Under the pieces are notes generated by a model, which saw only the letters and a list, made by a program, of their open reading frames with translations, was not told the origin of the DNA and did no database searches. Shown piece after piece: positions 31,604-42,774 of a stretch of DNA of 64,000 nt. The stretch is from the NCBI GenBank assembly GCA_913777945.1, contig CAJYTY010000032.1:141050-205049 (forward strand), read 5' to 3'. The stretch's first letter is position 1. Every line of letters begins with the position of its first letter. Made by a program: the position numbers and the translations under genes. The stretch comes from an uncultured Acinetobacter sp. (GTDB lineage: Bacteria; Pseudomonadota; Gammaproteobacteria; Pseudomonadales; Moraxellaceae).

Positions 31604-31748
31604 CTTTCATCCGGACTATACCGTCGGCTTTGGTCTCTCACCAAATCTGCGAGTATATAAATATATACAGGCTCGTGGGCTAGTTAGGTCACTTGATTGC
31701 AAGGCCTAACTTACCACCGGTGGGGAATTACACCCCGCCCTGAAGCGA
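31604..31748 (-). ncRNA. FMN riboswitch
   Basis: Minus strand TTCAGGGCGGGGTGTAATTCCCCACCGGTGGTAA...AGCCCACGAGC...GGTGAGAGACCAAAGCCGACGGTATAGTCCGGATGAAAGAAGA, RFN element core upstream of ribB. Confidence 0.95.
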
Positions 31749-31930
31749 TGTGCCTTGATTATAGCCAGATTTTTATGAGAAAAGGCAACTTTTTATAGAA
31801 TGAATCGTTCTATGTAAATCTATAAATAAGCTGAAGTTCATTTGAAGCTTTTCGTTATTAATGAAACTAGTATTGCATGTTAATTGAGCATAAACTCAAG
31901 TCATAAAACAACAATAAAATAGGCAATCAA

Positions 31931-32146
31931 ATGGACCAACAACATAAATCTGAGTTAGAAAAAATGGCACAACAACTTCATCGACCAGTGATGAGTTTTA
32001 AAGATTTTAAGCATGTTTCTGAGCAGGATATGAACTGGCTTAATCAACAATTAGAACGGACTATTCAATTAGAAAATCAAAGAATCAACAAAAGTTTATT
32101 TCAGATGCCATTTTTTTTACGTTTTCTTTTTAAAAATAAAAAATAA
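31931..32146 (+). CDS. Small hypothetical protein (71 aa)
   Basis: ORF with upstream spacing consistent with translation; precedes 32161 gene. Confidence 0.6.
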   Translation: MDQQHKSELEKMAQQLHRPVMSFKDFKHVSEQDMNWLNQQLERTIQLENQRINKSLFQMPFFLRFLFKNKK

Positions 32147-32160
32147 CAAACATAAGGAAA

Positions 32161-33342
32161 GTGAGTATGACTCGACTTGCTGTTCATGCTGAAATTATAA
32201 AATTAACTCAGATTCTTAATGTTTCAGAGCAACAATTAGCTTTTTTAATTCCTTTAGCACCTGAAAGCTTAAGACAATTTCGTTTTGCAATTATTGAGTT
32301 GCTACAAAGCCAACAAAAAACACGCTTCCGTTATCTTGCTGCTTGGGTGAATTGGCTGCCAAGTAGATTGACCGCTATTATGGTAAAGCAATTATTTGAT
32401 CCCTTTATCGTCGCTCAAATCGCAGTACATTTATCTACAGAGAACCTTTATCGAATTGCAAAACATTTACCAGCAGATACATTGGCTTCAATTTCAGTCT
32501 ATTTAGATCCTAGATTAGCGAGAGAATTATTAGCTTATTTTACTACCCATCAAATTAAGGACATTGCTCAAGTTCTTTTACAACAAAAAGACTTTGTAAC
32601 GATGGGGCGTTTTGTTGGTATGCTATCTGATGAAGTGGTACAGGATGTGGCTCAAATCATTGAAAAGGAAAGTGATCTATTGGAGATCGCTTTTTATATT
32701 GAATCAAGAGAGCGTATTGATCATCTGGTGCATGTTTTACCGAAGGAACGTATCATCAAGACACTATTGATTGTAAGTGATCCGACACAACGCTTAGTTT
32801 GGCCGAAGCTATTGGCGTTAATGAGCCATATCGGTTATGAGCTCAAACAGGAATTAGGTGATCTCGCCGTACAGCAAGGGGAAATTGTGATAAATGCAAT
32901 TATTCAGGCTGCGCAAGAAGACCAACTTTGGGAAGATATGTTGCCAGTAGTTGCATGTTTATCTGAACAAGCTCAATCCTATGTCGCAAATTTACCAGCT
33001 TTGCGCCAAGTTGAAATCATCAAAAGTATCGTTGAAGCCGCCGATGAATGTGATTTATGGACAGACATGTTGGTTGTTGTAAATTATATGCAAAATGAAG
33101 CGAGACAAGTCGTTGCAACGGCTATTGCTCAAATTGATATTAAGGTTCTACATCATATTGCTTATGCTTCCTTACTTCGTTCGCAATGGGAAGTAACTTT
33201 TGATATTGTCCGTCGCATGCCACTTGAGAAACAGCAGCAATGCCAGCAAATTTTGAATACTTATATGCAGCAACTTGATGTGGAAACATATCAATATTTA
33301 GATGGTTTACTTGAGCGATATCAAATTTACTCTTTAAGCTAA
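32161..33342 (+). CDS. Hypothetical helical-repeat protein
   Basis: Long ORF with repeated LP.E./L..L.. helical pattern resembling MgtE-N-type repeats. Start may be downstream (GTG/ATG at 32164-32167). Confidence 0.7.
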   Translation: MSMTRLAVHAEIIKLTQILNVSEQQLAFLIPLAPESLRQFRFAIIELLQSQQKTRFRYLAAWVNWLPSRLTAIMVKQLFDPFIVAQIAVHLSTENLYRIAKHLPADTLASISVYLDPRLARELLAYFTTHQIKDIAQVLLQQKDFVTMGRFVGMLSDEVVQDVAQIIEKESDLLEIAFYIESRERIDHLVHVLPKERIIKTLLIVSDPTQRLVWPKLLALMSHIGYELKQELGDLAVQQGEIVINAIIQAAQEDQLWEDMLPVVACLSEQAQSYVANLPALRQVEIIKSIVEAADECDLWTDMLVVVNYMQNEARQVVATAIAQIDIKVLHHIAYASLLRSQWEVTFDIVRRMPLEKQQQCQQILNTYMQQLDVETYQYLDGLLERYQIYSLS

Positions 33343-33345
33343 AAT

Positions 33346-35136
33346 CTATGCAGTGGGAAGGGTCTCTCGAATAGGAACTAATGTGGCAAGTGCATGCTCA
33401 TAACCAAGCTCAACCAATTGATCTAATCGATGCCAATCAAACATACCAATACCATTGATTGGCATACGAATATGTAGATTGGCACGTTCAATTGCAGCAG
33501 TTTGGATCATGGTATCACTAGCAAGAGTTGCTGTTCGCATTAAGATTTCTGCAAGACGTGGAGCATGTAGGAGTTTGTCTTTGATCAGTTTATTCCAATT
33601 CAGTAGGGCACTTTGATCTGGTTGATCTAAACCAATACCCGGAACGCGAATATCATCGTGTAAACTGACATTACTGGCAATAATGGTACCTCTTTCCAAA
33701 TTTTGCATGACATCTGTGGGAAGGTTATTAATCACACCCCCATCGCATAATAAGTTCTCACGCCATGCGACAGGTGGGGCGACACCGGGCACACTCATAC
33801 TGGTTCCAACCCATGTGGCCAATTCACCTTGATCATGGATCACAGCTTCGCCAGTCGTGAGATTGGTTGAAATACAGTAAAAGGTTCTTTTTAATTCTTC
33901 TATACGCTGATGACCGAATATCGCTTGTAGGCGAGAGTGAAAACGTTGTCCACGAATTAAGGATACTTTAGGCATGGTGTAGTCATTTAAATAGTTTCTT
34001 GCCACAAAGGTTTCATAAGCGATATGTGTCATTTCAATACTATCAAAACCGCAGGCCACCAAAGCAGCGACAAATGCTCCCATACTGGTTCCGCCCACAA
34101 TATCAATTGGGATATGCAATTGTTCAAGTGCACGAATTAATCCAATGTGAGCAAAGCCGCGTGCACCGCCGCCGCCAAGAACTAAACCAACGCCTTGACT
34201 CGAAATCTGTCGGGCAATCGCACAAATATCTGTTTGTGCCCATGGATGAATAAAATAATGAGCGCGTGCATGATAGAGCTGTTTCCAAGTAAGGGTATAA
34301 GGAGATGGATCACCCTCTGAACGTAAAAGAACTAATTCAATTTGGCTTTGCCAATCGTGTTGATTTAAGCTATCTACTAGCGGTGTATGTACAGGTGTTT
34401 GATTCGCTTCGGCCAATATCAAAATGCGATCAGCTTGGTGCAAGCAGCGTTTAGACCAGTCATCACCATTTTGGTGAGCAGCATAAAGTACGTAGCAATG
34501 TTTTTCTTCTAAGCTGGCCAACCATTCTCTTAATTTTAAATCATCATGCCCATAATCAAGTGGCGTTTGGCTAAATCCAATTCCAAATAGGGCATCGACA
34601 TGAGCAGCCGTGACTAAACGTACGTGAGGCCAACGTTGTAAATGCTCAGTAAGTTTTTCTGATAAATGAATTGCTGGGATCTGAGAAGACACTGGAATAA
34701 TCGATAAGGTACGATTATGGCTCATAGGATGAGCATGTTGTAACTCGGGCTGAGTACGAGCAATAATTAATTGAGATAAGGCAAATAAGGTATCTGTTTG
34801 GTCGTGAAGGAAATCTATAAATTGTTGTCGGGAAATTACCAAAAGCGTTGTATCCCGCATTGCTTTGACTGCACCATGATGGGGTTGATTAGAAATTACG
34901 CCCATTTCTCCAAGGATCTCATAACGACCTAAATACGTTGATAAACTTGAAGCGGTTGTTAATTTAATGCGCCCATAAACGACAATATACAGATGAGAAG
35001 CGGGATCATTGAGATTGTAAAGTTGCTGTCCTGTCTGTAAATATCTAATTGAACAATCATGAGCGAGCTTAACCAAGCTAGGTTCATCTAAATGTGAGAA
35101 AACGCTGACTTTCCGAAGTGTTTCTATAATATCCAT
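33346..35136 (-). CDS. Cyclic nucleotide-binding domain plus patatin-like phospholipase (NTE/RssA-like)
   Basis: N-terminal cNMP-binding domain; GGGGARGFAHIG, GGTSMG, DGGVINNLP. Confidence 0.92.
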   Translation of the reverse strand: MDIIETLRKVSVFSHLDEPSLVKLAHDCSIRYLQTGQQLYNLNDPASHLYIVVYGRIKLTTASSLSTYLGRYEILGEMGVISNQPHHGAVKAMRDTTLLVISRQQFIDFLHDQTDTLFALSQLIIARTQPELQHAHPMSHNRTLSIIPVSSQIPAIHLSEKLTEHLQRWPHVRLVTAAHVDALFGIGFSQTPLDYGHDDLKLREWLASLEEKHCYVLYAAHQNGDDWSKRCLHQADRILILAEANQTPVHTPLVDSLNQHDWQSQIELVLLRSEGDPSPYTLTWKQLYHARAHYFIHPWAQTDICAIARQISSQGVGLVLGGGGARGFAHIGLIRALEQLHIPIDIVGGTSMGAFVAALVACGFDSIEMTHIAYETFVARNYLNDYTMPKVSLIRGQRFHSRLQAIFGHQRIEELKRTFYCISTNLTTGEAVIHDQGELATWVGTSMSVPGVAPPVAWRENLLCDGGVINNLPTDVMQNLERGTIIASNVSLHDDIRVPGIGLDQPDQSALLNWNKLIKDKLLHAPRLAEILMRTATLASDTMIQTAAIERANLHIRMPINGIGMFDWHRLDQLVELGYEHALATLVPIRETLPTA

Positions 35137-35267
35137 ATGATTTAATTTTCTTTATTTTCTATTTATTTAATAAAGTGTCAGGCTGCTTTACAAGTCCTAT
35201 TGAGTAAAATAAAAGCCTATTTTTAAGTTTTTTTGTATTTCATTTTCCTTTTAGAGTCGCAATAAAA

Positions 35268-35296
35268 AAGCCAGTTCTTATTGACTGGCTTTTTAG
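35268..35296 (-). terminator. panD terminator
   Basis: AAAGCCAGTTCTTATTGACTGGCTTTT stem-loop. Confidence 0.75.
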
Positions 35297-35311
35297 AAAT
35301 CTTTTAAGTAT

Positions 35312-35692
35312 TTATGCAATTTGCACAGGAATACAGTTTGCCGTGTGATTGACTGTATTGTCTGGATTTGCATAAACCAAACGTGGTTTGTGGAGGTTTG
35401 CTTCTACTTCAGTGAAATCACCAAAAGTTGCAATAATTACTAAATCACCGACATCAGCTTGGTGTGCTGCGCCACCATTCACTGAAATAATACCTGAGTC
35501 ATCTTCACCACGAATTGCATAAGTTGTGAAGCGTTTGCCGTTCGTTACGTTCCATACGTGGATTTCTTCGTATTCACGAATCCCTGCTAAGTCCATTAAT
35601 ACACCATCAATTGCACAAGAACCTTCATAATGAAGTTCTGCATGAGTGACAACTGCACGGTGAATTTTACATTTTAATAAACGAGATAGCAT
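35312..35692 (-). CDS. panD: Aspartate 1-decarboxylase
   Basis: [29 protein letters not shown]; start moved from 35809. Confidence 0.95.
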   Translation of the reverse strand: MLSRLLKCKIHRAVVTHAELHYEGSCAIDGVLMDLAGIREYEEIHVWNVTNGKRFTTYAIRGEDDSGIISVNGGAAHQADVGDLVIIATFGDFTEVEANLHKPRLVYANPDNTVNHTANCIPVQIA

Positions 35693-35838
35693 GGCTAGCG
35701 TCTCCTGAGTAAGACCTAAGATGAATATCTTATTGGTTGACTTGTCACGTTTCCCGCTGGCGATAGGCGGTTTGATGCGCATTTTGCGCTTAAAAATGCA
35801 ATATGGCAAGCGTGATTGATCAACAATTCAGTTTAAAT

Positions 35839-36420
35839 TTAAGCGGGTTTGTATGCATTAATTTGATTCATTGCCTGTGAAACTTGTCCGTCGACAAGCA
35901 TTTTCACTTTTGATAAGGCATGATCAATCGCTGCATCCATTAAAGCTTGTTCACTGCTAGGAGCTTTGCCAAGCACATGACCAGAAACACGTTCTTTAGA
36001 ACCAGGATGTCCAATTCCTATGCGTAAGCGATGGAAATTAGCACCAATATGTGGAACGATGTCGCGAAGACCATTATGTCCGCCATGCCCACCACCTGAT
36101 TTTAAACGAATAATGCCAGGATCCATATCGAGTTCATCATGAGCAACAAGGATTGCTTCAGGTGCAACTTGATAAAATTTTGCAAATGGTACGACACTTT
36201 GACCAGAACGGTTCATGAAAGTGGTAGGTAAGAGTAAACGTACGTCATGACCATCAATTTGACCACGACCGCTGTATCCATGAAATTTTGGATCAGCCTT
36301 TAAAGAAATACCATAACGATCTGCAAGCTGTTCTACGAACCAGAAACCTGCATTATGGCGGGTTTGGGCATATTCCTTACCAGGATTACCCAAACCAACA
36401 ATTAGCGAAATATTTGACAC
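35839..36420 (-). CDS. pth: Peptidyl-tRNA hydrolase
   Basis: LIVGLGNPGKEYAQTRHNAGFWFVE. Confidence 0.95.
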   Translation of the reverse strand: MSNISLIVGLGNPGKEYAQTRHNAGFWFVEQLADRYGISLKADPKFHGYSGRGQIDGHDVRLLLPTTFMNRSGQSVVPFAKFYQVAPEAILVAHDELDMDPGIIRLKSGGGHGGHNGLRDIVPHIGANFHRLRIGIGHPGSKERVSGHVLGKAPSSEQALMDAAIDHALSKVKMLVDGQVSQAMNQINAYKPA

Positions 36421-36439
36421 TAATTTACGCCTTTAACAC

Positions 36440-36736
36440 TTATGCGCGTTTGAAGTCAGCGTGCATAGGTGTGTTTTTAGCTGGGTGACGTTGTAACGCT
36501 TGGATTTTAACGTTTTCAACTTTATCACCGATTTTGATTTCGATAACTTCTTCGAAGAAAGCGTTGTTTTCTAAAGCTTTAACAATTTCACGAAGCTCTA
36601 AAGTAACGGCTACAGGCTCAGCGCTACCACCATAGATGATTGCTGGGATTTGAGCAGCGTGGCGAAGGCGGCGGCTCGAACCTTTCCCTTGTTGTGCTAC
36701 TTCACGTGCTTGAGCGTTTAATACGAAGTTTGCCAT
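36440..36736 (-). CDS. rplY: 50S ribosomal protein L25
   Basis: [21 protein letters not shown]; between pth and prs. Start ambiguous (36742 or 36736). Confidence 0.92.
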   Translation of the reverse strand: MANFVLNAQAREVAQQGKGSSRRLRHAAQIPAIIYGGSAEPVAVTLELREIVKALENNAFFEEVIEIKIGDKVENVKIQALQRHPAKNTPMHADFKRA

Positions 36737-36833
36737 GGGCATATCCTCATTGAGTTTGAGTAACTAAACTTGCGACCAGTTTAGTGATAGAAAAACCCTA
36801 GCGAGCTAGGGTTTAAGAAAAAAAGCTGGGCTA

Positions 36834-37787
36834 TTATAGATAACTATCGAACATAGCGCTAATAGATTCTTCGTTATTGATACGACGAATTGTTTCAGCA
36901 ACCATGCTTGCAACAGAAACTTGGCGAATTTTACCTAAGTTTGCTGCTTCATCTGAAAGAGGAATCGTGTCAGTAACAACGAGTTCATCAATAACAGAGT
37001 TACGAAGGTTATCAATCGCTTTGCCTGATAAAACAGGGTGAGTCGCATAAGCAATCACTCGACGAGCACCAAATTGTTTCAGTGCATCTGCAGCTTTGCA
37101 AAGCGTACCTGCTGTATCTACCATGTCATCAACAATGACACAGTCACGATCTTTTACATCACCAATCAAATGCATCACTTGTGACTCATTTGCTTTTTGG
37201 CGACGTTTATCAATGATAGCTAAATCGATATCACCTAACTGTTTTGCAACAGCACGTGCACGAACAACACCACCTACGTCAGGAGATACAACCATTAAGT
37301 TGTCGTGTTGTTGTTGACGTAAATCAGCTAACAACGCTGGCGTACCATAGATGTTATCAACTGGGATATCGAAGAAACCTTGAATTTGGTCTGCGTGTAA
37401 GTCGATCATTACCACACGGTCAATACCTACAGTTGTCAGCATGTCTGCAACAACTTTTGCAGTAATTGGAACACGAGCAGAACGTGGACGACGATCTTGA
37501 CGTGCATAACCGAAATACGGAATGACTGCAGTGATACGACCAGCACTTGCGCGACGCAAAGCATCAGCCATGACCAAGATTTCCATCAGGTTATCGTTGG
37601 TTGGCGCACAAGTAGATTGAACGATAAAAACGTCTTTACCACGAACATTTTCAGTAATTTCAACTGAAATTTCACCATCAGAAAACTTGCTTACAGAAGC
37701 AGCACCGAGAGGAATATGTAAATGGCTTACGACTTTTTGGGCGAAATGTGGATGAGCACTTCCACTAAAAACGACAAGATTGGGCAT
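36834..37787 (-). CDS. prs: Ribose-phosphate pyrophosphokinase
   Basis: [37 protein letters not shown]-like, [11 protein letters not shown]. Confidence 0.96.
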   Translation of the reverse strand: MPNLVVFSGSAHPHFAQKVVSHLHIPLGAASVSKFSDGEISVEITENVRGKDVFIVQSTCAPTNDNLMEILVMADALRRASAGRITAVIPYFGYARQDRRPRSARVPITAKVVADMLTTVGIDRVVMIDLHADQIQGFFDIPVDNIYGTPALLADLRQQQHDNLMVVSPDVGGVVRARAVAKQLGDIDLAIIDKRRQKANESQVMHLIGDVKDRDCVIVDDMVDTAGTLCKAADALKQFGARRVIAYATHPVLSGKAIDNLRNSVIDELVVTDTIPLSDEAANLGKIRQVSVASMVAETIRRINNEESISAMFDSYL

Positions 37788-37824
37788 GAAGCACCCTTGG
37801 CGGTTGGCTTATAATGAATTTGGA

Positions 37825-37899
37825 TGGCAGGGGCGGCTGGATTCGAACCAACGGATGCCGAGATCAAAACCCGGTGCCTTACCACTTGGCGACGCCCCT
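37825..37899 (-). tRNA. tRNA-Gln (TTG)
   Basis: AGGGGCG...CGCCCCT acceptor stem, GTTTTGATC anticodon loop, encoded CCA. Confidence 0.95.
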
Positions 37900-37984
37900 A
37901 ATGCGGCAGAACTTTAATCGTTTTGTATGATAATGTCAATATAATTGAGCAAGTATCGATATAAAACAAGTCTGTCTAAAGATA

Positions 37985-38059
37985 TGGCAGGGGCGGCTGG
38001 ATTCGAACCAACGGATGCCGAGATCAAAACCCGGTGCCTTACCACTTGGCGACGCCCCT
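37985..38059 (-). tRNA. tRNA-Gln (TTG), identical copy
   Basis: Same 75-nt sequence. Confidence 0.95.
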
Positions 38060-38076
38060 AATTTGATAATATGTAA

Positions 38077-38151
38077 TGGCAGGGGCGGCTGGATTCGAAC
38101 CAACGGATGCCGAGATCAAAACCCGGTGCCTTACCACTTGGCGACGCCCCT
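38077..38151 (-). tRNA. tRNA-Gln (TTG), identical copy
   Basis: Same 75-nt sequence. Confidence 0.95.
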
Positions 38152-38180
38152 ATATATTACATATATCTACAGATGAAAAT

Positions 38181-38255
38181 TGGCAGGGGCGGCTGGATTC
38201 GAACCAACGGATGCCGAGATCAAAACCCGGTGCCTTACCACTTGGCGACGCCCCT
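38181..38255 (-). tRNA. tRNA-Gln (TTG), identical copy
   Basis: Same 75-nt sequence; overlaps the last bases of the ispE ORF. Confidence 0.95.
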
Positions 38256-39087
38256 AACATGTAACTGAAAAATTTCTTAAAGGAGATTCTGCCAAACTAT
38301 TAACCAAGTAAGCTTTACAAGGCGAGTTTTGCAAAATTTTCTTTATATCCATTTCACTTGTTACTTCAATAAAAACACAAGCACCTGTACCTGTAAGCTT
38401 TGCTAGACCAAATTGATCTAAATATTGCATTGCTTCTTCTACTTCAGGATATAACTGTCGAGCCAAAGGTTCAAAGTTATTTCCAAAATTAAAAGGTTCT
38501 AACTGATAGGCGCAAAATGTAGTGATCTTAGAATCTCTTGTCAATGTTTTTTGTGAAAAAAGCGCTTGAGTGCTGATAAAACAGTCAGGTTTTAAAATTA
38601 TGAATTGTTTTTGAGCTAAGTCTATGAATGATAAATGTTCACCTATGCCTTCTGCCCATGCATTTCGACCAAAAATAAAGATAGGTACATCTGCACCCAA
38701 CTGCACACCATAATCAGCTAATTGCTGTTCATTTAAACCGCATTGCCACAGTTGATTCAGTACGATGAGTGTGGTGGCAGCATTAGATGAACCGCCGCCA
38801 AGACCAGCACCCATAGGAATATTTTTCTCGATTTGAATATTTAACCCACATGGTTCTTTTGCATGGGGTTTGAGTAATTGTGCTGCACGATAGATTAAGT
38901 TTTGTTCAAGAGCAACCTCGTTTAAGCCTTCAATTAGAATCATTCCATTTGCAATTGGCTCAAAAGTCATCCAATCATATAAATCAATCAGTTGAAAAAT
39001 AGTTTGTAATTCATGATAACCATTGTCTCGACGACCAGTGATGTGCAGAAATAAATTCAATTTAGCAGGGGAAGGTACTCTAATCAT
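38254..39087 (-). CDS. ispE: 4-diphosphocytidyl-2-C-methyl-D-erythritol kinase
   Basis: PAKLNLFLHITGRRDNGYHELQT, PMGAGLGGGSSNAA. Confidence 0.95.
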   Translation of the reverse strand: MIRVPSPAKLNLFLHITGRRDNGYHELQTIFQLIDLYDWMTFEPIANGMILIEGLNEVALEQNLIYRAAQLLKPHAKEPCGLNIQIEKNIPMGAGLGGGSSNAATTLIVLNQLWQCGLNEQQLADYGVQLGADVPIFIFGRNAWAEGIGEHLSFIDLAQKQFIILKPDCFISTQALFSQKTLTRDSKITTFCAYQLEPFNFGNNFEPLARQLYPEVEEAMQYLDQFGLAKLTGTGACVFIEVTSEMDIKKILQNSPCKAYLVNSLAESPLRNFSVTC

Positions 39088-39100
39088 AAAAGAATCTAAT

Positions 39101-39682
39101 CTATCGGTTTTGAATCACCATTGTAATACGGTTTTCTTTATCGTCAGCAAGTGCTTGCTTCAACAAAAGTTTATTTGGAAGGATTTGCTTATCGTTATAG
39201 CTAAAATCAACAGTCCAGCCATCTTCAATGAGCTGTTTCAAGCGATTTTGTTCGTCTTTGCTCGCTTGAGCATTTTGCGTCGCAGGCTTCGCTTGTACCC
39301 AGTAGGCAAGGTGCATAATCGGTGCCTGCCAACCTGTCGCTTTTTCCAGTAATTCTTCAGGTGTAGCTGCTGTAATCAGACCTGTTTTGGCACTATTTAA
39401 AGTGACTTGACCTGGTTTGCCTTCAATCTGGGTTTTCCCAACACCTAAAATTCCAGTCAGTTCAATATCAAATTGATCTTGTTGTTGAACCCATGTAAAA
39501 AAAGCACTGCCAGACTGTTGTGGTGTACGTACACCTATTTTACCTTGTAAGCTAAAGTTATTTTCATCTTGCACTTGTGGTGAAGCAATTATCTTATTTG
39601 GTTGGCTTAGATGTTGGCAGCCTGTTAATACTAGAACACTACTGCTACATATCGCGACACATAATTTTGAAAACAAGCGCAT
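39101..39682 (-). CDS. lolB: Outer membrane lipoprotein LolB
   Basis: Lipobox VLTGCQ; LQGKIGVRTPQQSGSAFFTW; adjacent to ispE. Confidence 0.9.
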   Translation of the reverse strand: MRLFSKLCVAICSSSVLVLTGCQHLSQPNKIIASPQVQDENNFSLQGKIGVRTPQQSGSAFFTWVQQQDQFDIELTGILGVGKTQIEGKPGQVTLNSAKTGLITAATPEELLEKATGWQAPIMHLAYWVQAKPATQNAQASKDEQNRLKQLIEDGWTVDFSYNDKQILPNKLLLKQALADDKENRITMVIQNR

Positions 39683-39686
39683 GTAT

Positions 39687-41405
39687 TTAACTCTTTTTTA
39701 CAGTGATAGGTAAGATTAAGCTATCAAGTTGTTGTAATTGTGGGGCATTTGCATGTTTTTGTTTCAATTGCTGTAAAACCTCACTAAATTGTGTGAGTGC
39801 GCCTTGCATATACAGCGCTTTAGCATAGCGAACTCCAATATTGATATTTTGGCTGATTGAATAGGCTTGTCCCAAGACTTTGGCTGCGGTATCAAAATCA
39901 TTCTGTAGAAAAGCGATATAGCCCAATGTATCGAGAATAGAGGCTTGTTCAGGTGCAAAGTTGAGCGCTAGTTCTGCATATTTTCGTGCTTCTTTTAGAC
40001 GACGATTTTGCAATGCTAATGTATACGCATAAGCGTTTAAATAGGTCGGGCTATTGGGTTCAATAATTAAAAGTTGCTTCAAAGTTTTATCTAATTTATC
40101 CCGATCGGTATAAGGATCCAGCAATAATACTTCTGCATAAATTAGTTCAGGATCATCGGGTAAGCTCTTAATCGCTTCATCTAGCAATACTAAAGCTGCT
40201 TTTTTATTGTCCATCTTTTTTAAAATATCAGCTTGAGCTTGATAGAGAAAACTTGCATGTTGTGGATAATTCACCCGCTCTTGTGTAAGAAAGCGTAAAG
40301 CATCATTCAATTGCCCTTGCTTTTCGAAAATAGTGACCATATTGCGTCGCGAAACGATATATAAACTGCCATCTACGAGCCGATAATAGGCTTTTGCGGT
40401 TTCATAATGTTGTTTGCGTTGTGCATTGATTGCAAGATAGTAATAAGCTTCATTCTGATATTTTGCTGAAGAGCGTAATTCAACTAAATATTGTTCAGCT
40501 TTTTCGTATTGTTTTAAATCAATACTGGTTAAGCCGGCAATAAATAAAGCTTCTTCAGTTTTTGGATAATCTTTGATAATACTTTCAAGCTTATCTAATG
40601 CTTGCTGTTGTTGATTGATTTGAATGTAATAGCGAGCTTCCGCTAATCGTATATCAATATTGGTTTTATTTTTTCGACTGGCTTGTGCAAACCATTTTTG
40701 TGTTTCAGTATCGTCGCGTAAAGCCATTAATAGATTGGCTTTCATCAAAATGAAACTGGTCGATTTTGAACGTTTACGTAAGGCTTTATTGATATTATTT
40801 AATGCTTGCTCATATAAGCCATCTTGCGCTTCTAATCCAGCGATTAAAGCTAAGATAGACGGGTTCTCACGTTCTTTACTGGCACGTAAGGCATTTAATA
40901 AAATTTCACGATCTTGTGCTTGTTCGGGTGCAATCCCTGCCAAAATTTGTTCGAGATCAGCAGTTGGGTCAATATTTAAGATCTTATCTAATGTTTTAGC
41001 TGCCAATTCATATTCATGGGTTTTCAGGGCAATATGTGATAAGTAAAATAAAGCAGGAACATCTTTGGGTTCTTGTTCTACCCAATGTGTTGCAATATCT
41101 AATGCAGATTGAAAATCGTTATATTCTAAGGCGACATCTAAAGCACGCTGTTTGATTGTGGTTGAATTACTTCGAATTGCCAGCACTGTATAATTATGTA
41201 ATGCAGTTGCAATATCATCATAAGCAAGAGAAAATTCAGCAACCATACTTTGTTGTAATGCGTTGTCAAAGCTTTTATCTGCATACATGTCGTGTATTGC
41301 TTGTGCAGAGACATACGAGCTCATGCTACCTAACAACAAGATTGTGGTAGAATACCGTCGAATCGTCTTGCCGCTAAAAAGGGTACGGCGATATAGCTGA
41401 CGCAA
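39687..41405 (-). CDS. Tetratricopeptide repeat protein
   Basis: Multiple TPR-like repeats, signal-like N-terminus; between lolB and hemA. Confidence 0.88.
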   Translation of the reverse strand: MRQLYRRTLFSGKTIRRYSTTILLLGSMSSYVSAQAIHDMYADKSFDNALQQSMVAEFSLAYDDIATALHNYTVLAIRSNSTTIKQRALDVALEYNDFQSALDIATHWVEQEPKDVPALFYLSHIALKTHEYELAAKTLDKILNIDPTADLEQILAGIAPEQAQDREILLNALRASKERENPSILALIAGLEAQDGLYEQALNNINKALRKRSKSTSFILMKANLLMALRDDTETQKWFAQASRKNKTNIDIRLAEARYYIQINQQQQALDKLESIIKDYPKTEEALFIAGLTSIDLKQYEKAEQYLVELRSSAKYQNEAYYYLAINAQRKQHYETAKAYYRLVDGSLYIVSRRNMVTIFEKQGQLNDALRFLTQERVNYPQHASFLYQAQADILKKMDNKKAALVLLDEAIKSLPDDPELIYAEVLLLDPYTDRDKLDKTLKQLLIIEPNSPTYLNAYAYTLALQNRRLKEARKYAELALNFAPEQASILDTLGYIAFLQNDFDTAAKVLGQAYSISQNINIGVRYAKALYMQGALTQFSEVLQQLKQKHANAPQLQQLDSLILPITVKKS

Positions 41406-41484
41406 TTTTTATTGATCCAAAGTAATGCTTTTTATGACACCGATGTTGCACAATAACATAAATTTAGCGAAATGATGATCTGAT

Positions 41485-42768
41485 ATGTCTTTCTTTGCAT
41501 TGGGTGTCAACCATCAAACAGCTTCTGTTGAACTTCGTGAACAAATCGCTTTCAATGCAGAGCGATTAGCTGCGCTATTACTTGAACAAAATAAACATTC
41601 ACCTTTGAATGATTTAGTTGTTGTATCAACTTGTAATCGCACTGAAGTTTATGCCATGACAGAAGATGCTGATAGCGTTCTGACTTGGTTAGCCCAAGTG
41701 AATAATATTGATGTAAAACAGTTAATTCATCATGTTTATCGTTACGAAAATGCCCAAGCTGTTACACATTTGATGCGTGTTGCAAGTGGTTTAGACTCTT
41801 TGATGTTGGGTGAGCCGCAAATTTTAGGACAAGTCAAAAGTGCTTTGGCTTTATCTAAAGACGCACAAACTGTGTCACCTGAACTGAATAGTGTTTTTGA
41901 ATATGCTTTTTATGCAGCGAAACGTGTTCGTTCAGAGACCTCTGTAGGTAGCCATGCTGTTTCAATGGGTTATGCAGTTGCTCAGTTAGCATCGCAAGTC
42001 TTTAGTCGCCCTGAAAAGTTAACGGTTATGGTAGTTGCCGCAGGTGAAATGAATAGTTTGGTTGCTAAGCATTTAGCGGAAATGGGTGTGGCAAAAATTC
42101 TAATTTGTAACCGTAGCCATGAGCGTGCTGATTTACTGGCACAAGAAATTGCTCATCAAGTTGAGGTTGAAATTATTCCTTTTGCTGAACTTGCACAGAA
42201 TTTATATAGAGCAGATGTTGTTTCGAGCTGTACAGGGAGTTTACATCAAGTTATTCAATATTCAGATGTTAAAGCCGCACTTAAAAAACGTCGCTATCAG
42301 CAAATGTTGATGGTCGATTTGGCTGTTCCACGTGATATTGATCCGAAAGTCGAATCATTAGATAACGTATATTTATATGGCGTGGATGATTTACAAAGTG
42401 TGATTGATGAAAATTTAGCGCAACGTCGTCAGGCGGCTGTTGAGGCTGAAATTATGGTGAATCAATTGGCTACTCAATTGATGACCCAACAAAAAGTGAA
42501 AGAGGCGAGTAGCACCATTCAAGCTTATCGCCAGCACAGTGAAGAAGTCAGCCAAAAAGAATTGGCACATGCATTAGAGTTACTGCAACATGGTCATGCA
42601 GCAGAACAGGTGATGCAGGAGTTTGCTCATCGCCTATCACAAAAACTTATGCACCCAACTTCTATTTTATTAAGAGAAGCTGCTAAAGCTGAAAATCCAG
42701 ATTATTTTGAATGGTTACAGCAACATCTACAGGATGTGTTTGAGCATGAGCGTAAACCGAGACACTAA
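41485..42768 (+). CDS. hemA: Glutamyl-tRNA reductase
   Basis: [29 protein letters not shown]. Confidence 0.96.
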   Translation: MSFFALGVNHQTASVELREQIAFNAERLAALLLEQNKHSPLNDLVVVSTCNRTEVYAMTEDADSVLTWLAQVNNIDVKQLIHHVYRYENAQAVTHLMRVASGLDSLMLGEPQILGQVKSALALSKDAQTVSPELNSVFEYAFYAAKRVRSETSVGSHAVSMGYAVAQLASQVFSRPEKLTVMVVAAGEMNSLVAKHLAEMGVAKILICNRSHERADLLAQEIAHQVEVEIIPFAELAQNLYRADVVSSCTGSLHQVIQYSDVKAALKKRRYQQMLMVDLAVPRDIDPKVESLDNVYLYGVDDLQSVIDENLAQRRQAAVEAEIMVNQLATQLMTQQKVKEASSTIQAYRQHSEEVSQKELAHALELLQHGHAAEQVMQEFAHRLSQKLMHPTSILLREAAKAENPDYFEWLQQHLQDVFEHERKPRH

Positions 42769-42774
42769 CTTAGC

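Noticed and set aside
31497-31610. N-terminal extension of the ribB ORF ([16 protein letters not shown]...)
   Set aside because: It is translated from the FMN riboswitch and leader; the canonical start is MSSLIQPEL at 31496.
37825-38255. Regularly spaced identical repeats resembling a CRISPR array
   Set aside because: The repeats are 75-nt tRNA-Gln genes with cloverleaf features and CCA; spacers are unequal.
38076-38264. 62-aa ORF MAGAAGFEPTDAEIKTRCLTTWRRPYI...
   Set aside because: Entirely within the tRNA-Gln array; a well-known artefact of tRNA translation.
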